A stretch of DNA of 64,000 nt from Microbacterium maritypicum MF109 (GTDB lineage Bacteria; Actinomycetota; Actinomycetes; Actinomycetales; Microbacteriaceae): the NCBI RefSeq assembly GCF_000455825.1, contig NZ_ATAO01000057.1:16270-80269 (forward strand), read 5' to 3'. Positions within the stretch are counted from its first letter, which is position 1, and each line of letters begins with the position of its first letter. The notes below the pieces were generated by a model. That model searched no databases, was not told where the DNA came from, and worked only from the letters and a program-made list of their open reading frames with translations. The position numbers and the translations under genes are program-made. Below are positions 63,074-64,000 of the stretch, in pieces.

Positions 63074-63847
63074 ATGTCCCGCAGGCCCGTATCCACGAAC
63101 GCGATCGATTGCTCCGATCTGGTGATCGACCGCATCGGACACGGGATCCCGACTCGGGCCGTCGACGGCGTCACCTTCTCCCTTGTGCCGGGCGGACTCA
63201 TCTGCGTCGCGGGCCCCACGGGTTCGGGTAAATCGACGCTGGTCGCCGCTCTCGCCGGTTCCACCGATCCCTCGGTCAAGGTCGTCGGCGGGCGCGCCGA
63301 GGTGTGCGGGGTGGACGTGCGTCGGCCGGGTCGCAAGCATCGGATCCTCACCTATCGCACCGGATTCGTACCGCAGGGCGCCGGCGCCGATCTGCCGCCG
63401 CGACTCACCGTGAACGAGGTGATCGCGGAGCCCATCCTCATGCGCGAGCGGCGGGTGAACACGAAGGCACTCTCGATCCGCGTCGCCACTCTGCTCGACG
63501 AGCTGCACCTTCCCCTCGGAACAGCCGCGAAGTTCCCCTACGAGCTCAGTGCCGGCATGCGTCAGCGCGTGGCGATCGCGCGGTCGTTCGTCCTGGAGCC
63601 GAAGGTGCTCATCGCCGACGAGGTGCTCGCGAATCTCGACCTCGAGGTGCGGCCGGTCGTGTTCGATGCGATCACCCGTCGTCGCAAGGAGCAGTCGATG
63701 GCCGCTCTCCTCGTCACCAATGACGCCGACTTCATCCGCGAGCTGAATGCCGAGACGCTCATGCTCCGCAACGGACATGTCGTCGCGCGCGGCGTGGGCA
63801 AGGACCTGCTGTGGGTGCCGAACGCGGAGTCGGATTCGCGCCACTGA
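63074..63847 (+). CDS. ABC transporter ATP-binding protein (stand-alone)
   Basis: 257 residues. Walker A 'GPTGSGKST' (about 47-55), Q-loop 'GFVPQGAGADLPPRLTV', signature 'LSAGMRQRVAIA' (about 158-169), Walker B 'VLIADEVLANLD' with D182 and E183, and the H-loop is replaced by 'LLVTNDADFI' (Asn instead of the switch His). This last change would weaken hydrolysis. The domain is closest to the DppD/OppD group. No permease gene is in view; downstream is tRNA-Asn. A CAGGAT hexamer at 63062-63067 ends six bases before ATG 63074. Confidence 0.9.
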   Translation: MSRRPVSTNAIDCSDLVIDRIGHGIPTRAVDGVTFSLVPGGLICVAGPTGSGKSTLVAALAGSTDPSVKVVGGRAEVCGVDVRRPGRKHRILTYRTGFVPQGAGADLPPRLTVNEVIAEPILMRERRVNTKALSIRVATLLDELHLPLGTAAKFPYELSAGMRQRVAIARSFVLEPKVLIADEVLANLDLEVRPVVFDAITRRRKEQSMAALLVTNDADFIRELNAETLMLRNGHVVARGVGKDLLWVPNAESDSRH

Positions 63848-63887
63848 CCCCGACACGCCCGGCATCCGCGAACGGCGCCCCGGTGTC

Positions 63888-63915
63888 GTGAACAGGTCCG
63901 GGAGTTTGCTAAGCT
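63888..63915 (+). promoter_or_regulatory. promoter of tRNA-Asn
   Basis: GTGAAC (63888-63893), 16 bases, TAAGCT (63910-63915). The transcript would start near 63922 and carry a 5' leader of about 23 bases for RNase P to remove. Confidence 0.55.
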
Positions 63916-63944
63916 TGTCGAGTTGCCCGCTCAGCGGTGCACAT

Positions 63945-64000
63945 TCCTCGGTAGCTCAATTGGCAGAGCAGCCGGCTGTTAACCGGCAGGTTCTTGGTTC
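63945..64000 (+). tRNA. tRNA-Asn (anticodon GTT), cut by window edge
   Basis: The 5' acceptor strand TCCTCGG, T8-A9, D arm GCTCAATTGGCAGAGC, and the anticodon arm GCCGG-CTGTTAA-CCGGC are complete; anticodon GTT reads AAC/AAT. The T arm begins (GGTTC at 63996-64000) and the rest of the gene, about 17 bases, lies outside. Confidence 0.96.

Noticed and set aside
61115..63865. A 916-codon minus-strand frame opposite dnaG and the ABC ATPase
   Set aside because: Covers two well-defined plus-strand genes and has no recognisable domain.

Overview
The window is 64 kb of GC-rich, densely coded bacterial chromosome. The gene families, start codons (many GTG) and gene order point to a high-GC Gram-positive, most likely a Microbacteriaceae actinomycete close to Microbacterium. 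The supporting runs are hrcA-dnaJ-rsmE-HIT-phoH-ybeY-CNNM-era, recO-uppS, dusB-dgt-dnaG, and leuS / comEA-comEC-holA / rpsT. A genus-level call from sequence reading alone is an inference. I see no insertion sequence, prophage, CRISPR array or integron, and no gene-free stretch longer than about 250 bases.

Layout. 1-4815: tail of a peptide-type ABC importer (permeases), an M24 'creatinase-like' protein with altered metal ligands, an alpha/beta hydrolase and a double-length Lrp/AsnC regulator, nearly all overlapping; this looks like one uptake-and-hydrolysis operon. 4921-8347: an unknown small protein, then a minus-strand group with CueP, DUF305 and a Cys/Met/His-rich membrane protein (probable copper handling), a tiny acidic protein, a left-handed beta-helix protein and tRNA-Ala. 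8494-16511: flavoprotein, DUF2804, two linked membrane proteins, an NAD(P)-binding protein, a secreted GH3 enzyme, a conserved actinobacterial protein, App1-type phosphatase and DedA. 16553-25002: pabB, leuS, comEA-comEC, holA, rpsT. 25225-34332: a beta-glucosidase/MFS pair, a hydrolase, and a complete oligopeptide-type ABC importer on the minus strand in the order permease-permease-fused double ATPase-binding protein. 34574-46992: lepA, DUF1990, hemW, a type-B carboxylesterase, then the heat-shock and ribosome-maturation block hrcA to era, with a CIRCE operator before hrcA. 47047-51246: ECF sigma factor, a membrane-anchored partner and a secreted Cys protein, an MDR-type reductase, a membrane protein and a lipoprotein. 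51323-53194: a leucine-codon leader peptide and leuA. 53277-64000: VOC protein/TetR pair, a TRIC-like channel, recO-uppS, a P-loop kinase-like protein, FrnE-like DsbA, glutathione peroxidase, dusB-dgt-dnaG, a lone ABC ATPase and a tRNA-Asn cut by the window edge.

The most striking non-coding signal is a repeated promoter design: at least 14 start codons on both strands (including the leucine leader peptide) have a TANNNT hexamer ending exactly 6 or 7 bases upstream, which places the expected transcription start on the start codon itself (leaderless mRNA). It helps fix several starts and reveals two head-to-head promoters at 16518-16546 whose elements coincide. The leuA leader has four consecutive Leu codons whose own bases can pair with the leuA ribosome-binding site, suggesting translational as well as, or instead of, transcriptional attenuation.
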